A stretch of DNA of 64,000 bases. Source: Aeolococcus sp050734155. GTDB taxonomy: Bacteria > Chloroflexota > Dormibacteria > Aeolococcales > Aeolococcaceae. This document shows, in pieces, positions 1 through 8,522 of this stretch. Below the pieces are notes generated by a model. It was not told where the DNA came from. It worked only from the letters and a program-made list of their open reading frames with translations, and made no database searches. The translations under genes were made by a program, and so were the position numbers. The DNA lies in assembly GCA_050734155.1 (NCBI GenBank), contig JBOHUD010000020.1, positions 1 through 64,000 on the forward strand, given 5' to 3'. Each line of letters begins with the position of its first letter. Position 1 is the first letter of the stretch.

Positions 1-375
1 GGCCAGCGCCGTGGTCAGGGCCGAGGCGCCGGGCACCGGCACCACGGTGACGCCGGCCCGGCGTGCGGCGCCCACCAGCAGCGCGCCGGGGTCGCTCAGC
101 ACCGGCGTCCCCGCGTCCGTGCACAGCGCCAGCGACTCCCCCGCGAGCAGCCGGGTCACCAGCGCGGGCACGCGCCGGGGCTCGTCGTGGGCGGGCAGGG
201 AGATGAGCTGGCGGGCGAGGCCGTGGGCGCTGAGCAGCCGGCGGGTGCGCCGGGTGTCCTCGGCGACGACCGCGTCGCAGTCGCGCAGCACCCGCAGCGC
301 CCGCAGGGTGATGTCCTCGAGGTTGCCGATGGGCGTGGCGACGACGTGGAGAACCCCCGGGGTCGCGCTGCTCAA
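1..375 (-). CDS. rsmI: 16S rRNA (cytidine-1402 2'-O)-methyltransferase RsmI, N-terminal part
   Basis: The protein methylates the 2'-OH of C1402 in the decoding centre of 16S rRNA using S-adenosylmethionine. The visible N-terminal ~125 codons contain the family-defining VVATPIGNLEDITLRALRVL stretch, followed by AEDTRRTRRLL and the glycine-rich TDAGTPVLSDPG and PVPGASA segments of tetrapyrrole-methylase-fold enzymes. The gene runs off the left edge, so the C-terminal half is missing. I place the start at TTG 375-373, which overlaps the nadE stop as TTGA and has a purine-rich GGGGGAG just upstream; there is no closer ATG or GTG. It is the last gene visible in the dinG-glutaminase-nadE series. 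Confidence 0.93.
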   Translation of the reverse strand, partial: MSSATPGVLHVVATPIGNLEDITLRALRVLRDCDAVVAEDTRRTRRLLSAHGLARQLISLPAHDEPRRVPALVTRLLAGESLALCTDAGTPVLSDPGALLVGAARRAGVTVVPVPGASALTTALA

Positions 376-1244
376 CTCCCCCAGTCCCGCGGATAGCGGA
401 AGTCGCGATCGATGGTGCGTGACGACAGCTTGGCGATGATCGGCGGCCGCCGCTTGTACTGGCTGGTGCGCACCCGGCGGCCGACGTCGTCGATGAAGCC
501 GTCGTCGAAGCGCAGCGCTCGCAGCTCGGCGCGGGTGCGCCGTTCGTCGACCATGTGGTAGAGCAGCGCGTCGACGTGCGCGTACCCGAAGCCCAGCTCC
601 TGCTCGTCGGACTGTCCCTCCCAGAGGTCGGCGCTGGGGGCCTTGCGGATCACGGTCTGGGGGAGGGCGATGCTCTGGGCGAGCGCGAACACCTGGGTCT
701 TGTAGAGGTCGCCCAGGGGGTTGAGGGCGCTGGCCATGTCGCCGAAGAGTGTCCCGTAGCCGAGCAGCAGCTCGGTCTTGTTGCTGGTTCCGATGACCAG
801 GGCGCCGTGCGCCAGCGACATGTCGTAGAGGATGCTCATGCGCTCGCGGGCCATCTTGTTGCCGCGCCGGCCCCGGTCGGCGTCGCCGGCCAGCTCGAAG
901 TAGGCATCGACCTGCGCCGAGATGTCGATCACCGTCGGGGTCATGCCGAGGTGGTCGCACACCAGGCGCGCATCCGCCTCCGACGCGGCTGACGAGGTGC
1001 GATAGGGCATCAGGATGGGCAGCACGTTGTCCGCACCGAGGGCGAGGCAGGCGAGGGCGGCGCTCAGCGCCGAGTCGATGCCCCCCGAGAGCCCCACCAC
1101 GACGCGCTCGAAGCCGACCTTGCGCACCTCGTTGCGGACGAAGCCGACGAGGATGTCGCGGACGACCGCGCTGTCAATCGCGAGCGCGTCGAGCTCGGAG
1201 CCGGTCGGTCTCGGCGTCGTTGATGTCATGTCGTTCATCGGCAA
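372..1244 (-). CDS. nadE: NAD+ synthase, synthetase subunit
   Basis: It adenylates and amidates deamido-NAD to NAD in the last step of NAD biosynthesis. The 290-residue protein has the PP-loop motif SGGIDSALSAAL near residues 53-64, the MPYRTSS segment and the GTSNKTELLLGYGT motif. It carries no N-terminal glutaminase domain, unlike the common 550-700-residue fused glutamine-dependent enzymes. A nitrilase-superfamily glutaminase lies directly upstream and overlaps this frame by about 70 bases, so the two probably supply ammonia and synthase as separate chains. Start choice is uncertain: ATG 1244, 1238 and 1229 are all in frame. The PP-loop and catalytic core are unaffected by this choice. Confidence 0.93.
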   Translation of the reverse strand: MPMNDMTSTTPRPTGSELDALAIDSAVVRDILVGFVRNEVRKVGFERVVVGLSGGIDSALSAALACLALGADNVLPILMPYRTSSAASEADARLVCDHLGMTPTVIDISAQVDAYFELAGDADRGRRGNKMARERMSILYDMSLAHGALVIGTSNKTELLLGYGTLFGDMASALNPLGDLYKTQVFALAQSIALPQTVIRKAPSADLWEGQSDEQELGFGYAHVDALLYHMVDERRTRAELRALRFDDGFIDDVGRRVRTSQYKRRPPIIAKLSSRTIDRDFRYPRDWGS

Positions 1245-2145
1245 GCAGGGGGTTGGCGATGCGCGCCCGGCGCACCGCGGCGAGGTCGATGCGGTGGAGC
1301 ACCAGGCACTCCTCGCTCCCCGCCGGATCGTCGAGGAGTCGCCCGTCGGGGCCGACGGCGCGCGACCCGCCCCAGAAGCCCACCCCGTCCTCGAAGCCGG
1401 CGCGGTTGCAGTAGAGCAGGTAGGAGGTGTACAGCTGGGCGTAGGTCCGGGTCATGGCGTCGTAGCTGCGCGCCGTGCCCAGGGCGTGGCCGCGGACCAC
1501 TCCCCGGCCGGGAGACGCGGAGGGGCAGAGGAACAGCTCGATGCCCTGGCGGGCGAGCAGTCCCGGGGCTGTGGGATGCCACATGTCTTCGCAGATGAGC
1601 GTGCCCGCCCGCCACGGACGCGGCGGAGCGGCGCCCAGCAGGGGGGCCTCGAAGGTGCGGAAGCGATCTCCCCGCGCCAGGTATCGGGACTCGTCGAACA
1701 GCCCGTAGGTGGGCAGGTACACCTTGCGATGGACGTGGTGGAGGCGTCCCCCCGAGAGGTACAGGGACGCGTTGTGGAAGCGTGCATCCTCGCTCTCCAG
1801 CACGCAGCCCGCCAGCACGTCGATCGCCTCGGCGGCACCGGCCAGGCGCTGCAGCTGGTCGGACTGCTCGCGCAGCGCCACCTCCGGGACCAGGTCCTTG
1901 AGGAAATAGCCCGTCAGGGACAGCTCGGGGAAGACCACCAGGGCGGCGCCGCCGCTGCGCGCCTGGTCGATGAGCTCGAGGTGGCGGTCGAGGTTGGCGG
2001 CGACATCCCCGAGGCGGGGCGCGATCTGGGCGAGCGCGACCACGATGTCGGTGGGTTCGCCCTGGACGCGCACGGTGGTCGGCTCGGGGAGCGGCGCGGC
2101 GGGCGGCGCCGGCTTGGCGGCCGGGGCTGCCTCGATCAGGGTCAT
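1174..2145 (-). CDS. Carbon-nitrogen hydrolase, probable NAD-synthase glutaminase
   Basis: A nitrilase-superfamily amidase of 323 residues. The catalytic Glu-Lys-Cys triad is readable: Glu in VVFPELSLTGYFLKDL, Lys in HRKVYLPTYGLFDE and Cys in LICEDMWHP. The LICEDMWHP form resembles the glutaminase domain of glutamine-dependent NAD synthetases more than free nitrilases. The gene ends inside the nadE reading frame. Its ATG overlaps the dinG stop as ATGA. The position immediately before nadE suggests it releases ammonia from glutamine for NadE; a free amidase acting on another substrate cannot be excluded. The first ~25 residues are Pro/Ala-rich and may be a flexible tail. Confidence 0.87.
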   Translation of the reverse strand: MTLIEAAPAAKPAPPAAPLPEPTTVRVQGEPTDIVVALAQIAPRLGDVAANLDRHLELIDQARSGGAALVVFPELSLTGYFLKDLVPEVALREQSDQLQRLAGAAEAIDVLAGCVLESEDARFHNASLYLSGGRLHHVHRKVYLPTYGLFDESRYLARGDRFRTFEAPLLGAAPPRPWRAGTLICEDMWHPTAPGLLARQGIELFLCPSASPGRGVVRGHALGTARSYDAMTRTYAQLYTSYLLYCNRAGFEDGVGFWGGSRAVGPDGRLLDDPAGSEECLVLHRIDLAAVRRARIANPLLADERHDINDAETDRLRARRARD

Positions 2146-4907
2146 GCGGGGTCCTGCTCCATCTGGTGATCCTGCTCCGATTGTCGACGGGAGACGCCTC
2201 TTCGTGTCATCTCTGGAACACGCCGCTGGAGCACGAAGCCGGCAACCGCCTCGCCGACCTCGGCGACCGGCACCGACGCCACGGCCGCGGGGGGCAGTGC
2301 CGCCAGGAAGCGCTCGCCGTACTCGCGGCTGCGCAGGCGCTCGTCACAGAGCACCACCGCCCCGCGATCGCTGCTGCGCCGGATGAGACGGCCGAACCCC
2401 TGGCGCAGGCGGAGCACCGCCTGGGGCAGGACGTACTGCCCGAACGGGTCGCTGAGCGGGGTGGTGCGGGCTCGCACCAGGGGGTCGGTGGGCACGGCGA
2501 AGGGGAGCTTGGCGATGACCACGCAGCGGAGCGCGTCCCCGGGGACGTCGATCCCCTCCCAGAAGCTGCTGGTCCCCAGCAGAACGGTGCGCCGGTTGGC
2601 CAGGAAGCTGGCCAGGATCTGGCGGCGGGTGCCGTCGAGGCCCTGGCCGAGCAGGGCGATGCCGCTCGACTCCATCCGCGTGGCCAGGAGCGCATGGACC
2701 CGGCGCAGCGCCGAGTAGCCGGTGAACAGCGCCAGGGTGCTGCCGCCGAGGCGTTCGGCGCTGTCGCCGATGAGCTCGGCCAGGGCGCGGTCGTGGCCCG
2801 GATCGTCGGGGGGCGGGACGTCGGAGGGAAGGATGCAGAGAGCCTGCTCGAGGTAGTCGTAGGCGGAGGCGAGGAGCAGCTCGTCGGCTCCCTCGAGGCC
2901 GAGCCGGCCCCTCGTGAAGGCGAAGTCCCCGGCGACGGCGAGGGTGGCCGAGGTGGCGATGACGCTGTCGGCGCGGGAGAAGACCGACTCGCGGATGGTG
3001 TCGGCGACCAGCACCGGGGCCTCGTGGAGCTCGCCCTGCTCCGCTCGCAGCGCCAGCCAGGCGACGTGGCCCTGCCGGGGCTGGAGCAGCACCCTCCCCA
3101 CCGCGGCGGCGAGCTCGTCGAGGGCGGTCGCGGCCAGCAGCCGCTCCTGGTCGGCCCGCTCGGGTTGGGGCAGCAGGGCGAGCTGCAGGGAGTGGGCGTG
3201 CTCGGGCTCACGGAGGCGCGCGGCGGCGTACCGCCAGCGCTCCAGGGCCAGCTCCGCGGAGCGGAGCAGGACGGCGTGTGCGTGTGCCTCCCGGATCTCG
3301 GGCGTGAGGCTGACGCTGGCGTTGCCGGAATGGTCGGCGCCGAGGATCTCCCCGATGCGGCCCTTGACGTCGCCGAACAGCCTGACCGTGGCCTCGCGGG
3401 CGGCGCTGAGCGCGGCTCCAAGTGCGCCATCGGCCGGACCGAGCCGGTCGAGGACGAGCAGCACGTCGGCGGCGCGCAGGCTGACCCCGAACTGCTCGGT
3501 GGCCGCAGCCTCCAGGTGGTGGGCCTCGTCGACCACCAGGACGTCGTGCTCGCCGATGGCCTGGCCTGCGGAGCCGGCGTCGGCGAGGAGCAGCGCGTGG
3601 TTGGTGATGACGATGGAGGCGGCCTCCGCGGTGCGCCTGGCGGCCACCATGAAGCAGCGGTTGTCCTGCCAGTTGGCACAGGCGGCGCCGAGACAGTCAC
3701 CCCCGTCGGACTCCACATGGCGCCAGAGCATCTCGTCCTGGCCGGTGAGGTGCAGCTCGCTGCGGTCTCCGCTGGTGGTCTCGGCCAGCCAGGCGAGCAG
3801 CTTGAGCTTGAATCGGACGCGATCGAGGTCGGGGCCGTGGGCCCCGGCGTCGGGGGATCGCAGGAATCGCTGCCAGCGTCGCAGGCTGAGCTGGTGGTTG
3901 CGCCCCTTGAGCAGGGCGGCGGGAACCGGGGTGCCCAGGATGCTCGCCACCATGGGCAGATCGCGCTCCATGAGCTGTTCCTGGAGGGTGACGGTGCGCG
4001 TGGCCACCACAGAGCGGCGTCCGGCGCGGCTGTGCAGCGCCAGGGGGATCAGGTAGGCGAGCGACTTGCCCACCCCGGTGCCCGCTTCCACGATGAGCCG
4101 GCGCCGGCGCTGCACGGTCTGGGCGACGGCCCTGGTCATCTCCAGCTGGGCCTCGCGCAGCTCATGGCCTGAGGCGAGCATTCCCGAGGGTCCCAGCAGC
4201 GCGGTCGCGGCGGCCACCAGGTCGGCCGGCGGCGGCCCGGTCGACGGTGGCGGCGGCGGCGAGGAGGGCGGCGCCCCGGCCCAGGCTCGACGCCCGGCGT
4301 CGCCGTCGCCGCGCACCAGGTCGCCGAAGAAGAGCCCCAGCTCGCCCCCCGGCCCAGCCACCACCCGTCTCATCTCGGCGAGGACCGCCGCCGGCAGCGC
4401 CTCGGCAGCGTCGCGCAGGCGTGAGAACAGCAGGTGGGTGGCCGACGCATCGCTGAGCGCCCGGTGGGGGCGCAGGTGCTCGACGCCGAGAGCGGCGCTG
4501 AGCAGCGGCAGGCTGTGCGACTCCGCCGTGGGGAGGAGGATGCGGGCCAGCTCCAGGGTGTCGAGGACGCTGCGCCGGGCGAAGGCCTCGGGGACCAGGC
4601 CGGCGCAGAAGGTGATGTCGAACCCGGCTCCGTGGGCGATCAGCTCGGCGCCGGCGCAGAACTCGGCGAGCTGGGCGACCCCCTCCGCGGGCGTGGGCGC
4701 GCCGGCGACGTCGGATCCGTCGAGCCCGCACAGCCTCTGCACCGCCAGGGGGATGGGCATCCCCGGGTCGACGACGAGCTCGAGCTCACCGACCCGCCGC
4801 ATCTCCGAGTCGAAGCGCACCGCGCCGATCTCGAGCACCCGGTCCGACTTCGGGGACAGGCCGGTGGTCTCGAGGTCGAAGGCCACGAACTCGGCGGGGG
4901 CTGGCAC
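2142..4907 (-). CDS. dinG: DinG-family helicase with N-terminal DnaQ-like 3'-5' exonuclease
   Basis: A 921-residue fusion. Residues ~5-165 form a DEDD exonuclease (FDLETTG motif I, then the SHSLPLL and HRALSDA segments). From ~240 onward it is an XPD/DinG-type superfamily 2 helicase with Walker A EAGTGVGKSLAYLIP, DEAH box VVDEAHHLEAAA, ITNHALLL, and motif VI QGFGRLIRRSSDRG. Between Walker A and the DEAH box three cysteines (GDCLGAAC...NRCF) recall the iron-sulfur region; a fourth is not obvious. The Gly/Ala/Pro linker near residues 205-230 is low complexity. The enzyme probably unwinds or degrades damaged DNA. The GTG start at 4907 lies only six bases after a TACAAT box. Confidence 0.92.
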   Translation of the reverse strand: MPAPAEFVAFDLETTGLSPKSDRVLEIGAVRFDSEMRRVGELELVVDPGMPIPLAVQRLCGLDGSDVAGAPTPAEGVAQLAEFCAGAELIAHGAGFDITFCAGLVPEAFARRSVLDTLELARILLPTAESHSLPLLSAALGVEHLRPHRALSDASATHLLFSRLRDAAEALPAAVLAEMRRVVAGPGGELGLFFGDLVRGDGDAGRRAWAGAPPSSPPPPPSTGPPPADLVAAATALLGPSGMLASGHELREAQLEMTRAVAQTVQRRRRLIVEAGTGVGKSLAYLIPLALHSRAGRRSVVATRTVTLQEQLMERDLPMVASILGTPVPAALLKGRNHQLSLRRWQRFLRSPDAGAHGPDLDRVRFKLKLLAWLAETTSGDRSELHLTGQDEMLWRHVESDGGDCLGAACANWQDNRCFMVAARRTAEAASIVITNHALLLADAGSAGQAIGEHDVLVVDEAHHLEAAATEQFGVSLRAADVLLVLDRLGPADGALGAALSAAREATVRLFGDVKGRIGEILGADHSGNASVSLTPEIREAHAHAVLLRSAELALERWRYAAARLREPEHAHSLQLALLPQPERADQERLLAATALDELAAAVGRVLLQPRQGHVAWLALRAEQGELHEAPVLVADTIRESVFSRADSVIATSATLAVAGDFAFTRGRLGLEGADELLLASAYDYLEQALCILPSDVPPPDDPGHDRALAELIGDSAERLGGSTLALFTGYSALRRVHALLATRMESSGIALLGQGLDGTRRQILASFLANRRTVLLGTSSFWEGIDVPGDALRCVVIAKLPFAVPTDPLVRARTTPLSDPFGQYVLPQAVLRLRQGFGRLIRRSSDRGAVVLCDERLRSREYGERFLAALPPAAVASVPVAEVGEAVAGFVLQRRVPEMTRRGVSRRQSEQDHQMEQDPA

Positions 4908-4913
4908 CGCCCG

Positions 4914-4919
4914 ATTGTA
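4914..4919 (-). promoter_or_regulatory. -10 box of dinG, leaderless arrangement
   Basis: TACAAT reads toward dinG and is separated from its GTG start by six bases. Transcription would therefore begin at or beside the first base of the start codon. No convincing TTGACA-like -35 is visible and no Shine-Dalgarno can fit. Confidence 0.6.
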
Positions 4920-4960
4920 GGAACCGGTCGCCGCCGCGCCGGTTGGTCCGCGAGCCCGGG

Positions 4961-5620
4961 CTACGCGGCAGGCGTCGACAGCGGTGCCGCAGGCTCCACC
5001 GCCGCCCGGTGGCGGGCCGGGAGCATCGCCGAGATGGCGCCCATGATGGCCGCGGCCGCGGCACGGTTGTCGCTGCGCGCCGCCGCCCTGTCGGCGGGCA
5101 GCGACACCGGCCGGCCGTAGCGCACGTGGACCGGTGCGCGGTGGATGCGCGTGGTGCCCCGGGGGAGCACCTTCTCGGTGCCCCAGACCGCCACCGGGAT
5201 GACCGGAACGGCTCCGTGCCGTGCCAGGAAGCCGACACCCGCCTGGGCCTCGCGCAGCCGGCCGTCGGGGGAGCGCGATCCCTCCGGGTAGACGAGCACG
5301 ATGTGGCCCGCGCCAAGCAGGTCGAGGGTGTGCCGCAGCGCCGCCCGGTCGGCACTGCCGCGCACCACCGGGAATGCGTGGAAGCCGCGGAACAGCCAGC
5401 GCACGCCGGCGCGTTCGAAGTGCTCGCTCTTGGCCATGTAGAACACGTCGAGGCGGCGGATCAGCGCACCCGTCAGGGGCGGGTCGACGGTGCCGACATG
5501 GTTGCCCACCAGCAGCGCGCCGCCGCGGCGGGGAACGTTCTCCAGCCCCTCGACGTGCACGAGATCGCCGAGGATGGTGGCGACCAGGGTGCGCATGATG
5601 GCGCGCAGGAACCAGTACAT
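4961..5620 (-). CDS. plsC: 1-acyl-sn-glycerol-3-phosphate acyltransferase (PlsC family)
   Basis: It transfers an acyl chain to lysophosphatidate on the inner face of the membrane to give phosphatidate. The 219-residue protein has the catalytic HX4D motif in NHVGTVDPPL, the acceptor-binding FPVVRG region and the VYPEGSRSPDG block. The N-terminus (MYWFLRAIMRTLVATILG) is hydrophobic and likely membrane-associated. The start is ATG 5620, which shares one base with the cmk stop (TGATG); the open frame continues far upstream but only as a shadow of cmk. Linkage of cmk and plsC is common in bacteria. Confidence 0.92.
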   Translation of the reverse strand: MYWFLRAIMRTLVATILGDLVHVEGLENVPRRGGALLVGNHVGTVDPPLTGALIRRLDVFYMAKSEHFERAGVRWLFRGFHAFPVVRGSADRAALRHTLDLLGAGHIVLVYPEGSRSPDGRLREAQAGVGFLARHGAVPVIPVAVWGTEKVLPRGTTRIHRAPVHVRYGRPVSLPADRAAARSDNRAAAAAIMGAISAMLPARHRAAVEPAAPLSTPAA

Positions 5621-6327
5621 CAGCTGCGTGGTCCGGGACCCAGCCCGGCCTCGCGGCAGATGTCGAGCGCGTGGGCGATCATCGCGGCCACGTCCATGGT
5701 GGCGGTGTCGATGAGGTGCGCATCGGCGGCGCGCCGCAGCGGCGAGTGGGCGCGATCGCTGTCGGCGCGGTCGCGATCGCCGACCTCGGCGCGCAGCGTG
5801 CTGCCGTCGGTGACCGCCCCGCCCGCCTCCAGCTGTGCCAGCCGGCGCCGCTGGCGCACCGACTCCGGCGCCTCCAGGTAGAACTTGACCGCTGCCTCTG
5901 GAAAGACCACCGTGCCGCAATCGCGTCCCACCGCCACCGCGCCACCGCTGGCGCGGGCGCGCTGCGGCTCGAGGACCGCGGCGCGGACCGCGGGCGTGCT
6001 GGAGATGGCGGCGAGCAGACGTGCATGGCGGGGGTCGCGGAGCATGCCGGCGGCGGGCACGCCGTCGACGCTGACGTCGTCGGCGTGCGAGCGCGGATCC
6101 GTGGAGAAGCAGATCAGCGCCGATCGCGCCACCTCGGCAAGCGTGGCACTGTCGGCCGCGGAGACGCCGGCGCGGACCGCGGCCACCATGATGCCGCGGT
6201 AGAAGAGGCCGGTGTCGATGATGGGCAGGTCCAGCTCGATCGCCAGGGCGCGGCCCAGCGTGGACTTGCCACTGCCCGCGGTGCCGTCGACGGTGACAAT
6301 GCGCGGCTTGCTCACCGGCTCATTCAC
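5620..6327 (-). CDS. cmk: Cytidylate kinase
   Basis: It phosphorylates CMP and dCMP. The P-loop GTAGSGKSTLGRALA lies near residues 15-29, followed by IIDTGLFYRGIM where substrate binds, and the GRDCGTVVFPEA segment that contributes to CMP binding. The length (235 residues) fits the family. The GTG start at 6327 overlaps the rluB stop as GTGA. It is co-transcribed with rluB upstream and plsC downstream. Confidence 0.94.
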   Translation of the reverse strand: MNEPVSKPRIVTVDGTAGSGKSTLGRALAIELDLPIIDTGLFYRGIMVAAVRAGVSAADSATLAEVARSALICFSTDPRSHADDVSVDGVPAAGMLRDPRHARLLAAISSTPAVRAAVLEPQRARASGGAVAVGRDCGTVVFPEAAVKFYLEAPESVRQRRRLAQLEAGGAVTDGSTLRAEVGDRDRADSDRAHSPLRRAADAHLIDTATMDVAAMIAHALDICREAGLGPGPRS

Positions 6328-7058
6328 CGCACCGGACGCACGGCGTCGCGCAGCCTCCCCACCTCGGTGTCGTCGAGGCGGCGGCTGGCACCTTCGGCGA
6401 GGTCTCCGAGCAGGATCGGTCCCACCGCGATGCGACAGAGGTCGTCCACCTCGCTGCCGACGGCCGCAAAGAGGCGGCGCACCACCCGCTTGCGTCCCTC
6501 CCCCATGACGACGTCGACCGCGCCACCGCCGGCGCGCCGCACCTCGAGCGCGCGGGCCGGCCCATCCTCGAGCAGCACGGAGCCGAGCAGCCCGCCGATC
6601 TGCGCGTCGGACAGAGACCGGCTGGGGAGCACGCGGTAGGTCTTGGTGACGCCGTGCCGGGGATGGGCGACGCGGTGGGCGAGCTCGCCGTCGCTGCTGA
6701 GCAGAAGCAGCCCCCGGCTGTCGGCGTCGAGGCGGCCGATGGGAACGAGGCCGGGAATGGCCGGCACCAGGTCGCGCACGGTGGGCCGGCCGCGCGGGTC
6801 GCGCATGGTGGTGACCACGCCCACAGGCTTGTTCAGCGCCATGGTGACGGCGATGGGCAGCCGCGCGGCGACCCGGGCGCCGTCCACCTCGACGCGGTCG
6901 ATGTTGCTGTCAACTTTGGCCCCAACCTGGGCGGTTCGGCCATTGACACGCACCCGGCCGGTGGCGATCAGCGCGTCGGCCCCGCGCCGCGACGCGACAC
7001 CGCGCCGAGCCAGGAAGCGATTCAGCCTCTCGCTGGCGCCGGCGACCGTGGCGGTCAC
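6324..7058 (-). CDS. rluB: 23S rRNA pseudouridine synthase, RluB/RsuA family
   Basis: An S4 RNA-binding domain (ERLNRFLARRGVASRRGADALI) precedes the pseudouridine synthase core with the catalytic aspartate in GRLDADSRGLLLLSSDGELAHRVAHP. The length is 244 residues from GTG 7058, which forms a GTGA overlap with the scpB stop. The longer open frame upstream is a shadow of scpB. The scpA-scpB-rluB-cmk order is widely conserved, which supports the RluB rather than RsuA assignment; the exact target uridine cannot be read from the sequence. Confidence 0.92.
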   Translation of the reverse strand: MTATVAGASERLNRFLARRGVASRRGADALIATGRVRVNGRTAQVGAKVDSNIDRVEVDGARVAARLPIAVTMALNKPVGVVTTMRDPRGRPTVRDLVPAIPGLVPIGRLDADSRGLLLLSSDGELAHRVAHPRHGVTKTYRVLPSRSLSDAQIGGLLGSVLLEDGPARALEVRRAGGGAVDVVMGEGRKRVVRRLFAAVGSEVDDLCRIAVGPILLGDLAEGASRRLDDTEVGRLRDAVRPVR

Positions 7059-7723
7059 GGGGAGTCCGCGGTCGCCGGGGCCGATCCTGCGGTGGCGCCG
7101 AGGGCGTCGAGGGCGCCGGCCTCCCCGAGCGGAGGCAGGTCGTCGATGCGCTCCAGGCCGACGATCTGCAGGAAGCGCAGGGTGGTGCCGAAGAGGCGGG
7201 GGCGGCCGGGGGTGTCCTGGCGGTCCACCTCGGCGACCAGCCCGCGCCGTTCCAGGCTGTCGAGCACCGCCTCGCAGTTGACCCCGCGAATCGCCTCGAT
7301 GCCTGCCCGGGTCAGCGGCTGGCGGTAGGCGATGATCGCCAGGGTCTCCAGGGCGGGTCGGCTGAGCCGCGTCGGCCGCTCGGGTTGGAGGGCGCGCTGC
7401 ACTGCCCAGGCCGCCTCCGGACGGGTCACCAGCTGGAGCTGCTGCTGGTGCTGCTGGAGCATCAGGCCGCGGCCCCGCAGCTGGCCGGCCAGGACCGCCG
7501 CGGCGGCGGCCACGGAGGCGGGGGTGCGGCCCAGGATCGAGGCGACCTCGGCGAGCGTCACCGCCCGGTTCAACGAGAAGCACACCGCCTCGAGCGCCAC
7601 CGCCAGGTCCTCGGGTTCGGCACCGGCGATGCCCTCGGGGACCACGGCCCGGCCGAAGACGTCGAGGGCCAGCTCGAAGGTCTCATCGTCCTCGCTGGGG
7701 CGCTCGCCGGCCGGCTCATCCAC
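7055..7723 (-). CDS. scpB: Segregation and condensation protein B
   Basis: ScpB is the winged-helix kleisin partner in the SMC-ScpAB condensin. The protein has two winged-helix repeats; the diagnostic LSRPALETLAIIAYRQPLTRAGIEAIRGVN block is present, followed by GTTLRFLQIVGLERIDDLPPL. Extensions of about 30 acidic residues at the N-terminus and ~25 Ala-rich residues at the C-terminus flank the core. The GTG start overlaps scpA by eight bases. Its partner smc lies at the far right end of the window, about 53 kb away. Confidence 0.93.
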   Translation of the reverse strand: MDEPAGERPSEDDETFELALDVFGRAVVPEGIAGAEPEDLAVALEAVCFSLNRAVTLAEVASILGRTPASVAAAAAVLAGQLRGRGLMLQQHQQQLQLVTRPEAAWAVQRALQPERPTRLSRPALETLAIIAYRQPLTRAGIEAIRGVNCEAVLDSLERRGLVAEVDRQDTPGRPRLFGTTLRFLQIVGLERIDDLPPLGEAGALDALGATAGSAPATADSP

Positions 7724-8522
7724 CGGCGCGCACCGAGATGGGACCGAAGGGCTGGTCCTGCTCGACCACGGCCTCGCCGAGGCGGAGCAGCTCGAGGAGG
7801 GCGAGGAAGCAGGCCACCGCCTCCAGCCTGGTGGTCACCGCCGCGAACAGCTGCTCGAAGGCGAGCGCGCCATCCCGGAGGCGGTCGCGCAGCTCGTCGA
7901 GCTTCTCCTCGACGGAGAAGGTGATCGCGCCCACCGGCAGCGGCTCCTCGGCGCTGAGCCTGGCCAGGACGTCGCGGAACGCCGCCGCCAGGCGCTCCGG
8001 TGCGATGCGCAGCCGCTCTGTGGGGATCACCTCGGGGACCACCAGGCCGAGGAAGCTGCGCGTCCCCTCCTCCGCCGCCTCGGCGAGCAGCGCCTCGGCG
8101 GCTGCCTTGAAGAGCCGGTACTCGGCGAGGCGCCGCCCCGCCTCGTCGCCGGGACCGCTCTCCGCCTCGGCCTCCGCCGCGGCCGCCTCGGCAGGGTCGA
8201 GCCCTGCCGCCTTGAGCGCCACCAGCCGGGCGGCCAGGGACAGGAAGTCGGCCATCTCACGGAGATCCACCTGCTCGCCGGCGGTGCCAAGGCGGGCGCG
8301 GTAGACGCCGGTGATCTCGGCCACGGCGATGGCGTCGAGGTCGACCTCGCCGCGCTGGGCGAGCCCCACCAGCTGCTCGAGGCCGCCGCTGAACCCGGGC
8401 ACGTCGACGGGAAAGCGGGCCGCGGGCTGGCTCGCCTCGGCGTCGCCGGCGCTGGTCGGTCCCGCAGCCCTGTCGTCGGTCATCTGCCCAGCATGGTAGG
8501 GATCTGCGCCGGGACGATCCAT
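7716..8522 (-). CDS. scpA: Segregation and condensation protein A
   Basis: ScpA is the kleisin subunit bridging SMC heads. Typical elements are FSGGLEQLVGLAQRGEVDLDAIAVAEITGVY near residues 45-75, the DFLSLAARLVALKA helix that contacts SMC, and a C-terminal winged helix ending FLALLELLRLGEAVVEQDQPFG. The middle contains a very Ala/Glu-rich stretch. The start is ATG 8522, sharing one base with the recN stop (TGATG); an internal ATG at 8483 (MTDDRAAG) is the alternative and would remove 13 poorly conserved residues. Confidence 0.92.
   Translation of the reverse strand: MDRPGADPYHAGQMTDDRAAGPTSAGDAEASQPAARFPVDVPGFSGGLEQLVGLAQRGEVDLDAIAVAEITGVYRARLGTAGEQVDLREMADFLSLAARLVALKAAGLDPAEAAAAEAEAESGPGDEAGRRLAEYRLFKAAAEALLAEAAEEGTRSFLGLVVPEVIPTERLRIAPERLAAAFRDVLARLSAEEPLPVGAITFSVEEKLDELRDRLRDGALAFEQLFAAVTTRLEAVACFLALLELLRLGEAVVEQDQPFGPISVRAGG

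Noticed and set aside
1174..1244. The glutaminase/nadE overlap as a frameshifted fused gene
   Set aside because: Both ends look like natural termini and stand-alone NadE proteins of this length are known, so the split is probably genuine.
7059..7583. A longer rluB starting at 7583
   Set aside because: The extra 175 residues are a Pro/Arg/Gly-rich shadow of scpB; the S4 domain begins right after GTG 7058.
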